Numbered from the stretch's first letter, positions 12,441-22,890 are shown. The stretch: 64,000 bases of DNA from Eumeta japonica (GCA_005406025.1 BGZK01000002.1:868001-932000); one strand, 5' to 3'. Made by a program: numbers and translations. Notes: generated by a model not told the origin, from the sequence alone.

Positions 12441-13200
12441 TTATTTAATATACTTAAATTTTATCGCTTCTTGGTATTGAAGTGAGTAATCTTCGGACTG
12501 GATAATCAATACATATATAATTACGATGTAATTATTTAATGAGTGTCACTTGAAATCATTGCCAAGGTCATCTTCTGGCGAAACAACTTTTCTAAAGCTA
12601 GCAGACATAAAATTTTGGGTAATAATTTAATTTCGATTTAAAAGCATAGGATAAGTGGGGCCCAGTGCTGCGATCAAGATCAACTGCACAAAAAATACAC
12701 TTCAATATCTTATAGCATCAGGTTAGGACTTGTAAGACTAATTAATCCGTTCAAATACTTAACACAGTTAACCTCTACTGATTATTCGCACATACAAACA
12801 TACAATTATATTTGTTCATTTTTCATCATTAGCGATGAAAGCAACGTTCAAAATAATGTTTTTTCGACATCTCATTTTAAATTGGTAGTTAACAAAAAGT
12901 CACTTTTAAAATAATATAAGCCTTCCATGCTTTCCTTGTAATGGGTTTTATTTCAAACGATCATGTGGCTCTTTTATCACCATTAAAATAAGAAAATAAT
13001 TCAGAAAAGGAAGAAAGTCGCTTCACTTTTTTTTTTGCTTCAAATTCTTTAACTACTCCTTTCACGCCTTTTCATCATTTCGTGATGAAGCAATTTCCAC
13101 TATTAAGAAAATGAAACTTGAAGCTGTTCAATATATTTTCCTTAATACAACCCTCACAATTTATTGACGTATTCTATTTCAGACAAACGAAAAAATAAAA
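12441..13200. other. AT-rich sequence without a gene
   Basis: No open frame or repeat recognised. Confidence 0.4.
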
Positions 13201-13670
13201 AAAAATTTGGTTGCCTGTAAAGTCGGTATACGGGCGAAAGTTTTACGTGACAACGACTTTGAATGGTAAAATCATTTTAATGTGAATATTCATTCGTATA
13301 GTAGGAAGAAGGATGAAATAATAGTAACAATTTAAAACATTTATTTATACAAAGAATTATATTTAAAACATTAATTTATACAAAGAATCTCGCACTGAAT
13401 TTCATATTAACAAAATTTTATTTTTACCTTTACACATACATACGTATTTATATACAAATATACATACAATAACTTGCAATACATTTGCAAGCTATGCACT
13501 AATTCTCTAGTGCTGCGCGCGCGGCAGACCGATCATAGTTGAGTGGGAGAGAGACGCAAGGCATTCGGCGGGCCTCTCTCTCGTTCGGTGACTCATCGTT
13601 ACGTTACCGAGCGTTACACTTTTTCAAAGTGACTCCCAGCCGCAACCTAATTTAAGACGTTGTCACGTCA
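13201..13670 (-). mobile_element. 470-bp interspersed repeat, copy 2
   Basis: Starts AAAAATTTGGTTGCCTGTAA and ends GACGTTGTCACGTCA. By eye it is identical to copy 3 at 26294-26763 along its length, and is the reverse complement of copy 1. Same internal features: TATA-like TATTTATATAC, an internal partial duplication of TTTATACAAAGAAT, and GC-rich CTGCGCGCGCGGCAG. Identity of two copies 13 kb apart suggests recent mobility or local duplication. Confidence 0.9.
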
Positions 13671-14110
13671 AAAATTATTGACAAATACATCTACGGAGAT
13701 CCCTATCAAATTACGGGGCACAGGGCGGCGCGCGCAGAACAAAGCGGCCGTCCAAATTGAAAATATATCCCGAATCAAATATTGGAAATTCGATCTCGCC
13801 GCGAATTCACATTCATTTCACAATGATAAATGCTCTGATGAAATTTCACGAACGAGCTGCGCCGTAAACAACGTAAAGGTACCGCCCAGAGGCGTGAAGG
13901 AGCCATTGGACGTTTGTTTTGGTAAAGACGATCAATGGAATGTCTAAAAAGATTATTTGTGAATAGTTATTACGTGGAAAGATAGAACGACCACTGATCG
14001 TTTGTAACTCTTACAGCGGGGCCCGACACGTGGAATGCACGAACTTTCTCATTTTTACAAAAATAAATGTGTGCAATTCAAACGCTGTAGAAATAAAACT
14101 TTCAGAAAAC
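13671..14110 (+). promoter_or_regulatory. Complex, GC-richer stretch with a 95-codon frame of doubtful coding status
   Basis: The frame 13660-13947 begins inside repeat copy 2, so its start cannot be original. The host part (GGGCACAGGGCGGCGCGCGC near 13715, then a mixed-composition run) shows no known domain. The frame may be chance in a GC-richer region, or part of an exon whose start was displaced. Regulatory DNA seems the likelier reading. Confidence 0.25.
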
Positions 14111-14388
14111 TGAACTGCGAGAGAATGAGACGAATGCGGTATCAAGAATGGGGTGATTATTAAGGTTTATTTATTGTAATATCAAGCTTATAACTAATTT
14201 TACATTTTATTATTTAGATTTGATATTTTCAATTTCAACAAATGACAATAAACAGGCGCTGACAAGAAGACATATCTTATTCTCTCGCATTCTATCTCAT
14301 TTAAAGCTCTTTCCCATTCTTTCGCAAGCTAAAGCCCACAAATGTGTATGTTTGTCTCTTTTTCGTTTCATCGTATTCACAAATCACG

Positions 14389-14559
14389 ATGGCGACGAAG
14401 AAGTTTTCGCTTCAAAAAGAAATTGACCATAGTGACGTAAAGGGACGTCCTGTTATAGGTTTTAATATATTTTTTTGCTTCACAAATGTCACATTAATTA
14501 TTATAATATTTGTAGCGTTTTACATACTCGGCCAGTCACAAAGTTCTACTTGCATTTGA
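14389..14559 (+). CDS. Candidate 56-residue single-pass membrane protein
   Basis: The ATG at 14389 has a strong eukaryotic context (CACGATGG, A at -3 and G at +4). The product starts MATKKFSLQKEIDHSDVKG, a charged 24-residue head. A hydrophobic stretch of about 25 residues follows (FNIFFCFTNVTLIIIIFVAF, then YILG), then a short polar tail ending STCI. The layout is that of a small single-pass protein. An in-frame upstream ATG at 14344 would add 15 residues but has weaker context. A pyrimidine-rich leader (TGTCTCTTTTTCG) precedes it. The downstream sequence to about 14690 (GACCGCCCGCGGTACCGCTC ...) is complex and may belong to the same unit. No family recognised. It could be a real small gene, a retrocopy, or an ORF carried by a dispersed repeat. 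Confidence 0.4.
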   Translation: MATKKFSLQKEIDHSDVKGRPVIGFNIFFCFTNVTLIIIIFVAFYILGQSQSSTCI

Positions 14560-15660
14560 TTCTAGCGACCGCCCGCGGTACCGCTCACGTGGATATGGAA
14601 TATTAACGTGTTCTATGTGCCCGTGAGCTACCTCTTGAGAGCTCATTCTCACGTGAGATAACTCTCTGTCGGTGCTTAAATCGTATTAAAGTTAAAATAT
14701 GACGAATAACAACAACAACATATATACGTTTCATAAGAGATAAAGTGTTACAGTACAAAATTTCATCATCATCTGTGCAAAATTGAAAATACAGTGAACA
14801 TTCCTAAATCAAGAAAAATGTTCTAATGTAATAGATTTCAATAAATCATTTGATAACTATAAGATATACATAACCTGAAGTATAAGAACAGATATTTTAC
14901 ATTAATAAATAAACCTGATTAGTTCAAGGTTGACAAATAAATCAAAACTAAAATACAAACATTTACAGGATATCGACAGCTATTGAGTTTATACAATGTT
15001 TTCTTTGTTCTTTGTACATTACTGTACCAACTTACATCGTATGGATTAAGCTCGCAATAATATTGTTTGTATTTGTGATTATGAAGTTGCTGTTATAAGA
15101 TTAGATAAATATGATTATTTTTAAACCATAAATAAATACAAAGGCAGAGAAAAATGACTACATAGAATATGTACAGCGGTAACTTAAATCTTAGTGAATA
15201 ATTAAGTTATAAAAAGAACCAAAACAATATACGTTTTAATATTAAATACACAAGTATGAGTTCTTAAAAATTATTCATATTATAATAAATAACGATAACA
15301 AATGAGCATTCTTCGACTATTAGGGCATTTCATTAAAAAACTTAATAGTAATTGGTTGAGTATAAACAAGTAGCAAATTGAAGTTCACAGTAGATAAACA
15401 TAATAGTAAAAAATGATAGTATAGACCTGTGCAGAAAAAGCATTGTACATCGAAGCAAGTGTGTGTCATTATGAAAGATGAGAGTCAGTAAAAATTAGGG
15501 TGTACAATTTATTTATGAAATTTAATAGTGTAATAAACAAACAAAATACCTAATATATAGTTACGAATTGAAGTAATATTTTGAATGTTTTGTTCTATTT
15601 TTGGAATTGTGGAATATTTTAGAATCGTTTTAGTGTACAATTCACGAAATTATTGTTTGA
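14560..15660. other. Mostly AT-rich, no gene seen
   Basis: The first 130 bases are GC-richer and contain two CACGTG-containing words (near 14586 and 14650). The rest is AT-rich with no recognised feature apart from a short AAC repeat at 14707-14720. Confidence 0.35.
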
Positions 15661-15800
15661 ATATTATGTTACGCAAGCTCGAACCATTCCGACAAGGGCG
15701 CCAGTGTGACCGACGTGGCCGAGGGCGCGGTGCGCCGGCGCTCTCGGCCTCGCCGGTGACTGATAGCACGGGAATTGGATTTATCATTTTCAGAACAATG
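15661..15800. other. Isolated GC-rich patch
   Basis: CGAGGGCGCGGTGCGCCGGC near 15720 lies in AT-rich surroundings. Both strands are open (15585-15836 plus and 15669-15923 minus), as expected for a GC-rich patch, and neither product is recognisable. Confidence 0.3.
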
Positions 15801-15849
15801 GTCCAGCCAGGCCGATGTGAGGGGAATTGTTTTTAATTGCTTTCTAAAT

Positions 15850-15941
15850 AAAAAATTGAATTGGCTAATTTGAAAATTCAAGTTCGTATTAGTTGTACTT
15901 TCCAATTCAGTTGGAAAGTACAACTAAAATTCAATTTTTCT
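15850..15941. repeat. Two-part hairpin with a perfect 17-bp stem
   Basis: Inner arms 15889-15905 and 15911-15927 are perfect reverse complements around a 5-nt loop (TTCAG). Outer arms (AAAAATTGAATT near 15851 and AATTCAATTTTT near 15929) also pair, leaving about 26 nt unpaired on the left only. This looks like a longer foldback with an insertion in one arm. Confidence 0.75.
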
Positions 15942-16496
15942 ATTTATAACCTCATATGAACTAAGCGTTTGCAAATAGCAATTGCGAGACCTACAATACT
16001 GATCTGAACTTTCTACTGTTTTCAAAAGTGTTATATACTTACACTTTACAAAAAAGTTATCAAAGTAGTAAACATTTAAGACTGATAATAGACTATAATT
16101 ATTATTATTGTTGTTAATTTATGTAAAATGTATGAGAAAGTACAAAGAAGTTTCATAACACATGTAAACTTATGAATTTTTATGTGTACAGCCCCTTCGT
16201 GGTCGTGGAGAGGAATTTTCAAATAGTTTAAAAGTCCGATTTCTTTTATTCCCGATAACATTTTCTCCCCTGTCATCAGAAATGAAAAAAATGTAACTAT
16301 TCATTGAAAAAAAAAGAAATCTATATAAATATGTTATTAAATTTTCGTCCTTTGTAATTACTTTATGGTACGAATTTTTTAACGAAATCTATATTTTTAT
16401 TTATTTATATATTTTTTTAGCTATTAATTCGGTTTCCTGATAACACATGTATCAGTATTGTATACACACGCACACACACTATATACATATATATTA
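15942..16496. other. AT-rich sequence without a gene
   Basis: No coding, RNA or repeat signal beyond a short CA-rich run at 16461-16480. Confidence 0.4.
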
Positions 16497-17241
16497 GGGT
16501 GTTTCAAAAAAATTAAAAAAAGTTTTGTTTTTTTTCCAAACAGGCTCAAAAGTTTCCTTTTGACGTCACGAACCGCCGGTTGGACAATCCCACAAATCGG
16601 TTGGACAACTACCAAGAAAAACTAAAAATAACAATAAAAGCTCTCGGTAATCATCTCGAGGATGAGACATCTAAAAAAATTAATAAGCATAAGTTAAAAA
16701 TAATAGTTTTAATCGTATTAATGAGCTAGAGTTAACAATTTTTACCTGTAAGCAATTATTGATAAAATTAATAATTCTAATTTTATCATCAATTAAAGCA
16801 TTATTGGTAAACGTTTATTACAAGGTAAATTCGTGTTTAACAAAAATTTAATCCCATTTTTCCCATAAAGCTAACAATTTTAGTAAAATTTAGAGTTTTC
16901 GATCAAATTTAAAAAAAATTGAATTTTGATTGTAAAAAACTCTTAAACACGTGGACTAATCGAAAATCTTATCAGTCCCATTTTGTAGAGCGTTCAATTC
17001 CCTACAATAACTATAGCAGCGATTCATTGGTTGATTAGTCGTTTGAACAGTACAAAAATCAGAAGAAACAAAAATAATTTTTCCCGTGTTATTCTTATGG
17101 GAATTAAAAGAATGCGATGAGGACATACTTAATATTAATATTAAGAGCTCCGGTTTTCACTGGCGGTTCGTGACGTCAAAAGGAAACTTTTAAGCCTGTT
17201 TGGAAAAAAAAAAATATTTTTTTTATTTTTTTGAAACACCC
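16497..17241. mobile_element. Nonautonomous DNA transposon with about 80-bp terminal inverted repeats
   Basis: Left end 16497-16577 (GGGTGTTTCAAAAAAATTAA ... GACGTCACGAACCGCC) and right end 17162-17241 (GGCGGTTCGTGACGTC ... TTTTTTTGAAACACCC) are reverse complements with few mismatches. The 580-bp interior has no reading frame, as in a MITE or deletion derivative. Flanks are TA-rich (ATATATATTA and AAATATATAT), so a target duplication cannot be called with certainty. The superfamily is not identified. Confidence 0.8.
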
Positions 17242-17269
17242 AAATATATATGTATGTATGGATGTAAAA

Positions 17270-17430
17270 TAAACTACTTCCTTGCCCTGATTTCGCCTCC
17301 AGTTTCGATTTTGTGTCCTTTTGCTTCGCCAGTTTCCATCTCGATCTCTGAGCTGAGACGTGCCAGAATCAGGAATCGAAACAGGACTGGAATCATAACA
17401 AATCGGAAATGGCATCGATATAAAATTATA
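17270..17430. repeat. Degenerate GATTCC-type minisatellite
   Basis: The pyrimidine-rich part (CCTCCAGTTTCGATTTTGTG) turns into a purine-rich part (GAATCAGGAATCGAAACAGG), both in the style of the repeats at 176 and 33000. Overlapping frames on both strands are products of the repeat. Confidence 0.45.
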
Positions 17431-19314
17431 ATACACTAACAGATCTAAAAGCTAAAGTAAGTTTTAAGTGCGTTAAGCATCAACGTGTTTTTTCCATATT
17501 TTGAGTCAACTCTATACCAAATTCCACTCTGATTGCGTTTTCAATTGACACGTGTAGGCAAAACAAATAAACCATATCAGCATTAATATCACAAATACGA
17601 TCCAACTGTGGACGATCTCGAATAATGACTACGTTTTATCTAAGCTCGCGGAAATCACTAGACGGAACACTAAACTCTTAAAGTATAGTAATATTTTAGT
17701 ATGTTATACCATGAAGTACATGTATATATAAAAAATATTTTGTCAATATCTGAAATATTGCTTATTACGCAGCAATAGTTTTGACTTTGTTTGGCTAATA
17801 CAAGTTCATGAATTTAACAAAGTAGACGATAGATTATAGCGACTTATCGCTTAAATGCTGACGTTCATGTGATTACGAATAGTATATTATAGTTATATCA
17901 GATTGCTTAAAAACAAAAGTCTTATAATTTGGTACGCAATAAAACATTTTTTTTAATTAACTTAGTGTGGAAAATTATCAATAAGCGCCATCTAGCCGTT
18001 ATACTCGTAACTACAGAAGAATCTAAATATTTTTCAGAGGAAAAGCTTCATATAAGTATTGTGCAATTCCAGATGTCAGAAAATCACAACCTTCATCGTA
18101 TCTCATTAATGAACACCGTACGAAATTTCAGTCCTCTATTCAAGATGTCGCTCTCGCTTTCTAAACAAAACATGTGAATGATATCACGTAAATTCAATTA
18201 ATACAATACAGCAATATTCTAAAACAAATACTTTTAAAGAAAAACATGTTTAATATAGAATAAAAAATATTGTGTTCGATTCTCGCCCTAAAAAACAATT
18301 CCACTTCTAGTGGTTTAAAATCTATGACAAAGCTTTTACTGTAAAGAACCGGTCCTAAACTAAATACGTAATTTAAAAAAAAACCCCTTTCAATATATGA
18401 AATTATTTGTTTACGTATAAATTATAAGCTATTCCCATCTTCGGCGTAGAGCGACTTGACCAATGCGATTTACATTTAAATTAAAAACCCTTGCACTGTG
18501 AATTAGAGAAATTACATTTTAAGCCGTCGGTTGCAGCCGAGATGGCGCCAGTGACTGCTGGTGTTAACTCAAACACGGTTTGAGGTCCGAGTCTCTCAGT
18601 ATAACAAAAAGGAGATGGGTGTGCTGAGTTTGGGACCAAAAGGAGGGTGCGTCCGAGTAGTGGGGTGAAATAAACTTGACACAACGAAATTTTTAACATA
18701 AAATTTAAAATAATGATATAACGAGAAAAGTTTTGATTTTTATTCAACTACGGCAAATCCAAAAGAAAAAGTTATGATTTTAGTAATCTATGAATATGTT
18801 TTTATTTGAGTATGCACCATCAAAGTGCTTAAATTGGTCAAGAGATAATATTGAATGTGGTATCAATCGATTCGTTATTATGATCCGGGTGACATAGGCT
18901 ATATATTTATCAAGACTTTAAAAATAAATGAAATGGTGATGGTCTTCTCCTATTGTGACAAGAGTGTAACTCATGTGTGATAAACACTAGGTTTGACTTC
19001 ACAAGGATATACTCATGTACTTGACGGAGAGGAAAAGACAAAATCATGACATACTTCATAATTATGGATGATCGGTTGAAAATCAAAGTTGTAGATACGA
19101 GAGTGTACTACTTCTTAGTGTCAAATTAATTCCAGCGTTGGCTACACCATGCGAAAATGGTCACTACGGAGCTAGAACGAAAAAAAAGTTAACAAACTTC
19201 AGGATCAGAATAAAAAAAGATGAGATGTAGAGTCAATCACTCTCTACACTAATACTTATAATCTCATATGTTAAAAATAGTTTTGGTGAAATAAAACAGT
19301 ATAAATGTCTCGAA
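17431..19314. other. AT-rich sequence without a recognised gene
   Basis: The segment 18530-18680 is GC-richer (GAGATGGCGCCAGTGACTGC) but has no clear reading frame or family match. The 82-codon frame at 17929 and the 88-codon frame at 18481 are not recognisable. Confidence 0.35.
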
Positions 19315-19504
19315 CTTGACGAACTTCACGCTTGCCTGCAACATGCATTAACACGCAGCATGCAACCCACCACTGACCCTCGAATCTGCCTCTCTCCACT
19401 ACGAATACCTATCCAAAAAATTGAATTATGATACGAGAGAATTGACAGATATTGAACACCTAATCAAGTGTTAATTGTTTTTTTTTTATCTTAGTGCACT
19501 AATA

Positions 19505-19565
19505 GTTACATCGTTATTTCTACGTACTTTTCATGCCAACTAGGTACATCCTCAAGAAAATGCAG
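19505..19565 (-). ncRNA. Candidate hammerhead ribozyme motif, decayed (left terminal copy)
   Basis: On the minus strand TTGAGGA (consensus CUGANGA, first C changed) is followed by a stem-loop around TAGTT, then GAAA, AA, a GTAC loop and GTA, with predicted cleavage between 19521 and 19520 (GTA then GAA). Hammerheads with a two-base-pair stem III are known in Penelope-like terminal repeats. The same layout recurs at 20585 and 41505. Confidence 0.45.
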
Positions 19566-19756
19566 ACAGTCACATCCGCCAGGGCGTAAGAAGTGTTAAA
19601 AACAACCGACAAATGCGGACCCACCTCCTCATGTGACATGCAGAAATACACTGAACAATACGTCAAAGGGTGACGAAAGCACATATACCAACAACGATAC
19701 ACCATCACCAATAGATATGCCTGTCAATTGCTACAGACTTACCATCACAAACCATT

Positions 19757-20040
19757 ATCCAAATAGTTACAAGTACTTGTGATCGTTATTGAGTTTATGA
19801 CCGATTTCTATTAAATGTTTAACAAAATGAGATCTGTCTGATTTATTACTTTCAAAGGCCGAAATATGTTCTTTGCGTTTAGTTTCAAAACAACGTCCAG
19901 TTTTTTCCATATATATCGATTTACATTCAACACAAGTTAATTTGTAAATTCCGGATTTTTTTATTACTGTGCAATTTATCTTTATAGTTACATAAAGTTT
20001 TTAAATTGTTATTTGTTTCAAGGGCCGTATAAATATTATG
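19757..20040 (-). pseudogene. Penelope-like GIY-YIG endonuclease domain remnant
   Basis: On the minus strand KKSGIYKLTCVECKSIY is followed by MEKTGRCFETKRKEHISAF and then SHFVKHLIEIGHKLNNDH. This is the GIY-YIG nuclease arrangement of Penelope-like elements (GIYKLxCxxCxxxYIGxTGRxFxxRxKEH). The second half of the signature is altered, YME replacing YIG. The frame ends with a stop at about 19757, the natural end of such proteins. The linker just upstream (NNLKTLCNYKDK) is one frame away, so at least one frameshift is present. With the thumb remnant at 20239 it identifies the element. Confidence 0.85.
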
Positions 20041-20238
20041 TTTCTTTTAATATTTTGAAATTTTCTCCGAAATTGCATCATAATGTGTGAAACTAGCTAC
20101 ATATTTATTTTGGTCTTTTGATTGTGTTGGATAGATACTTTTCCTTGTAATACTTTTATGCTTTTTATTAATGATTACATCAATACATTTTTTTACTGTA
20201 TTTGTTTACCCATGCTATATTATAAATGGTATTTCATT

Positions 20239-20442
20239 TTAATGAGAAATTATGATTATTAAGAGGTATACTGAAAGATTTATAAGCCGCCCGCCAATTT
20301 GCGTTGCCATGGATGACAAGAAGAAATGGGTATTGTAGTAGGTACTTGTGCAAGTGCGTTTTCTGTATATATTAAATTCATGTCTATTATTTTTTCTAGT
20401 TATAGTCAGATTCAAAAAAAAAAGTATTGAATTACTTGGCAT
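20239..20442 (-). pseudogene. Penelope-like reverse transcriptase, C-terminal (thumb) remnant
   Basis: Read on the minus strand, the product contains LNLTITRKNN, then EFNIYRKRTCTST, then THFFLSSMATQIGGRLINLS. This matches the end of the reverse transcriptase of Penelope-like elements as I know it (FxDLTI ... FxIYRKPTxTDT ... HPxxHKxAxxRxLINR). The catalytic palm motifs upstream are missing, because the inverted terminal copy abuts at about 20440. The frame ends at a stop at 20239, and the linker to the endonuclease domain at lower coordinates is broken by frameshifts. Assignment is by motif recognition. Confidence 0.75.
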
Positions 20443-20584
20443 GTCTATTGGTAATGTACAGCTGGTAGAGGGGTTTTGCCACTCTTTGACATATTGAACA
20501 GTGCATGACTGCGTGTCACATGAAGAGTCTGGGAAAGCATTTGTCGGTTGTTTTCAACACTCCTTATGCCCTGGTAGATGCGAC

Positions 20585-20648
20585 TGTTTGTATTTTCCTG
20601 AGGATGTGCCTAGTTGGCATGAAAAGTACGTAGAAATAATGACATAAC
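20585..20648 (+). ncRNA. Candidate hammerhead ribozyme motif (right terminal copy)
   Basis: The core CTGAGGA at 20598 fits CUGANGA. A stem-loop follows (GTGCC TAGTT GGCAT), then GAAA at 20621, AA, a GTAC loop and GTA, with predicted cleavage after 20632. Bases before the core (TTTGTATTTTC) partly pair with those after the cleavage site (GAAATAATGAC) as stem I, with an internal mismatch. One extra T sits between the core and stem II, so activity is uncertain. Confidence 0.5.
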
Positions 20649-20879
20649 AGTTAGCGGACTAAAATTAATAAACAATCAACACTAGTTTGTGTTCGATATC
20701 TGTCAATTCTCTCGAATCAATATTCAATTCTTTGGATAGGGATTCTTAACGGAAGAACAGATTAGAGAGTCAGCGGCAGGTAGCATGCTGCACTTTAATG
20801 CATGTAGCAGGCAAGCGTCTGATGGTAGATTTCCGCAAATTAACACCTCACGCAATAGTATACTGACGATTTATAAAAG

Positions 20880-21890
20880 GTAACAAAATTCGTATTAATA
20901 GATGAAAGCAAAAAAGACATATGAAGTGATTAAGAAAACAAATTTCAATAATAAAGATAAAGGAAAATATTAGTGAAAAAAAGAAAGTATGGCTGAATTT
21001 ATAATTTGTAAAGGCCAACCACAGAGTGCAAAAAAAGAACATTTTGAAAGAAAAGATAAAAAAATCTGAAAGTACATATAGAATAAAAATGAAAAAATGC
21101 GATTCTAAGAATTTGCAAAAAGAAGAAATAATAAAAAAACGCAATCACAGAAGATTCTCGGATAAATTGTAGGCAAAATAAAAGGATATAGTTGTAGACG
21201 ACAATACTACAGCAATTGAACATATGATTAATGAAAATGAAAATAAGATTACCATCAATTGAGCTATGAAAGCACTAAGATGTATGAAAGCTAGAAAAGC
21301 TGTCAGATATGATAGGGTTTCGTCACAGATGCTGAGGGGCGATGGGGATATAATGACCAGCTTGCTGTACCGGCTCTTTCATGAATACCGGAAAAGTCGT
21401 AAGGTGCCTAACGACTGGAGCAAATCAGTCATTATACCCTAATATAAAAGAAAAGGCTCACAACAGATTTTCACAAATTACCGCCTTATAAGCCTCTTCA
21501 GTGTCGTTGGCAAATTGCATGTAAAAATCATTATTGAAAGGGTTGTAAATAAGACTGTCAATGAGGTCTGGGATGTGTAAGAAGGATTTAGAAAAAAGAG
21601 TGTATAACAAAGTTTTTTCTCGGCCAATAATTACGGAAAATTTTTAAGCCAAGAGCAAAAAGGTTTTCTGTATTTTTGTAGCTCTTGAAAAAGCTTATGA
21701 TAGAGTGAAAATACATAATCTATGGAGAACTCTGTCCATGCATGGTGTGAGTAACGGATTGATATAGCCACTGCAATCTCTATACAGAAGCTCCAGTGCA
21801 TCAGAATAAGTGGGGTATATATACACTGACTGGTTTGCCATCCGCAGGGGTGTCAGATAGAGATTACAAGTAATCATCATTTACTGTGAT
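20880..21890 (+). pseudogene. Non-LTR retrotransposon reverse transcriptase relic
   Basis: Conceptual reading with frameshifts gives AMKALRCMKARKAVRYDRVS, then RKSRKVPNDWSKSVIIP, NYRLISLFSVVGKLHVKIII, ERVVNKTVNEVWDV and near the end RISGVYIH*LVCHPQGCQIE. These correspond to reverse transcriptase blocks of insect LINEs (KAxGxDxVxxEML; VPxDWxxAVIVPLYKxKG; NYRPISLLSVxGKxxxKIxxER; AFVDLEKAYDRV, here SS*KSL**S; the last block matches TDWFxIxxGVRQGC). A lysine-rich segment upstream (20880-21230) resembles the usual linker before the polymerase. Many stops and frameshifts show it is dead. The clade is not assigned. Confidence 0.75.
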
Positions 21891-21895
21891 GATTA
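21866..21895. repeat. Short hairpin, 10-bp arms
   Basis: GTAATCATCA and TGATGATTAC flank TTTACTG, within a local duplication of GATTACAAGTA. Confidence 0.6.
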
Positions 21896-22489
21896 CAAGT
21901 ACAATCTTTATATATGAAAAAATAGAAACTATTAAAAACTGATTTTCCCATCTAAGAACATTAACAAAACGACTTAGCCCCATTAAGTTTAAGCTCATTT
22001 AATTTGTCTTTACAAATATTGTGGTCCTGCACAGTGTGTAGGGTGTTGATGATGGAGACGGAAGGTAGTCAAAGCAACTCTGTAAGAAAACGACATTGCT
22101 ATATTTTATTGTATTACACCCGTCGTGTACGAGCTTTTACTTGCTGTAACTGAGTTGATCACACCATGACTCTACTACAAAAAAAAGCGACAATAGTTTT
22201 TTTGTTTACAGCTTTCTAAAATTATGTACTTTTCGTTTACGGAATGGCAGCTCCAAGGACTGCCTTTTTGCGTATGTTACACGTTCCTTGCTTGGCATAA
22301 CCAACAACCGACTCTAACTGCGCTAATGTGGGCGCTTTAGATTCAAGCTCCTCGATCTGAATTGAGAGAGGGCAATTTGCCTGTACTGGGCTGACAAAAA
22401 ACTGAAATTTCATTATAGGTCCAGTAAGAATAACCACCCGCCTTTAACCAATCGTCCAAATTTTACGGACGTCTAAATCATAAGGAACC
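21896..22489. other. No gene recognised
   Basis: A 66-codon minus-strand frame at 22237-22437 has fairly even composition but no domain I know. The rest is AT-rich. Confidence 0.35.
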
Positions 22490-22890
22490 ATAGAAGCCCA
22501 TAGAATAGACACGGTTTGATATGTGTGCCCAGTGTATTATTAATTACGAATGATATTTGTAAACATCATCAATTAATGGGGGCATTTTATAACAAAATAT
22601 TTTAATAAATCATCCATGTATGCATATAGCCCATAACCTGTCTACGAAACTCCCACGGTCCGACACAGACTCAACCGGTCGTTTTTATTGTGGACATTTT
22701 CCTTTCTGAACGGGCACAGAAACATCACATTTAAATATTGAAACCCACATAGGGCAGTACATCAGCGGGACATCGGCGCACGCGGCGCACATAGGGGTAA
22801 ATAAGGCGCCGGGCGGCGCCGGCTCGCGCGCTGACGAGGGTCACCTGACAATCGTCCGACAAAACGCGCGTGGGGGTATTTTATTTTTAA
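22490..22890. promoter_or_regulatory. Complex island with a CpG-rich core
   Basis: AAGGCGCCGGGCGGCGCCGG at 22803 forms a GC palindrome (GGCGCCGGGCGGCGCC). Upstream lie TATTATTAATTACGAATGAT and CGGTCGTTTTTATTGTGG, homeodomain-type sites. No coding frame. Candidate conserved noncoding element or promoter by composition. Confidence 0.3.

Larger units (their letters stand above)
19315..20840 (-). mobile_element. Penelope-like retroelement, truncated, with inverted terminal copies
   Basis: The unit has a left terminal copy (19315-19735), the C-terminal coding part on the minus strand (20442-19757), and a right terminal copy (20430-20840) in inverted orientation. Both terminal copies share phrases such as TTTGTCGGTTGTTTT and CCTAGTTGGCATGAAAAGTA. 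The arrangement fits the inverted pseudo-LTR organisation known for Penelope-like elements. Stops and frameshifts show it is dead. A third, isolated terminal copy lies at 41316-41585. Confidence 0.8.

Noticed and set aside
13660..13947. 95-codon frame as an intact small gene
   Set aside because: Its ATG lies inside the inserted 470-bp repeat, so the start is not original. No domain is recognised.
18250..18330. GTTCGATTCTC near 18277 as a tRNA/SINE B box
   Set aside because: It matches the B-box consensus, but no A box lies at the proper distance and no cloverleaf can be drawn.
20848..21223. Two minus-strand frames of 98 and 74 codons, Phe-rich
   Set aside because: They are shadows of the lysine-rich linker of the plus-strand LINE relic.
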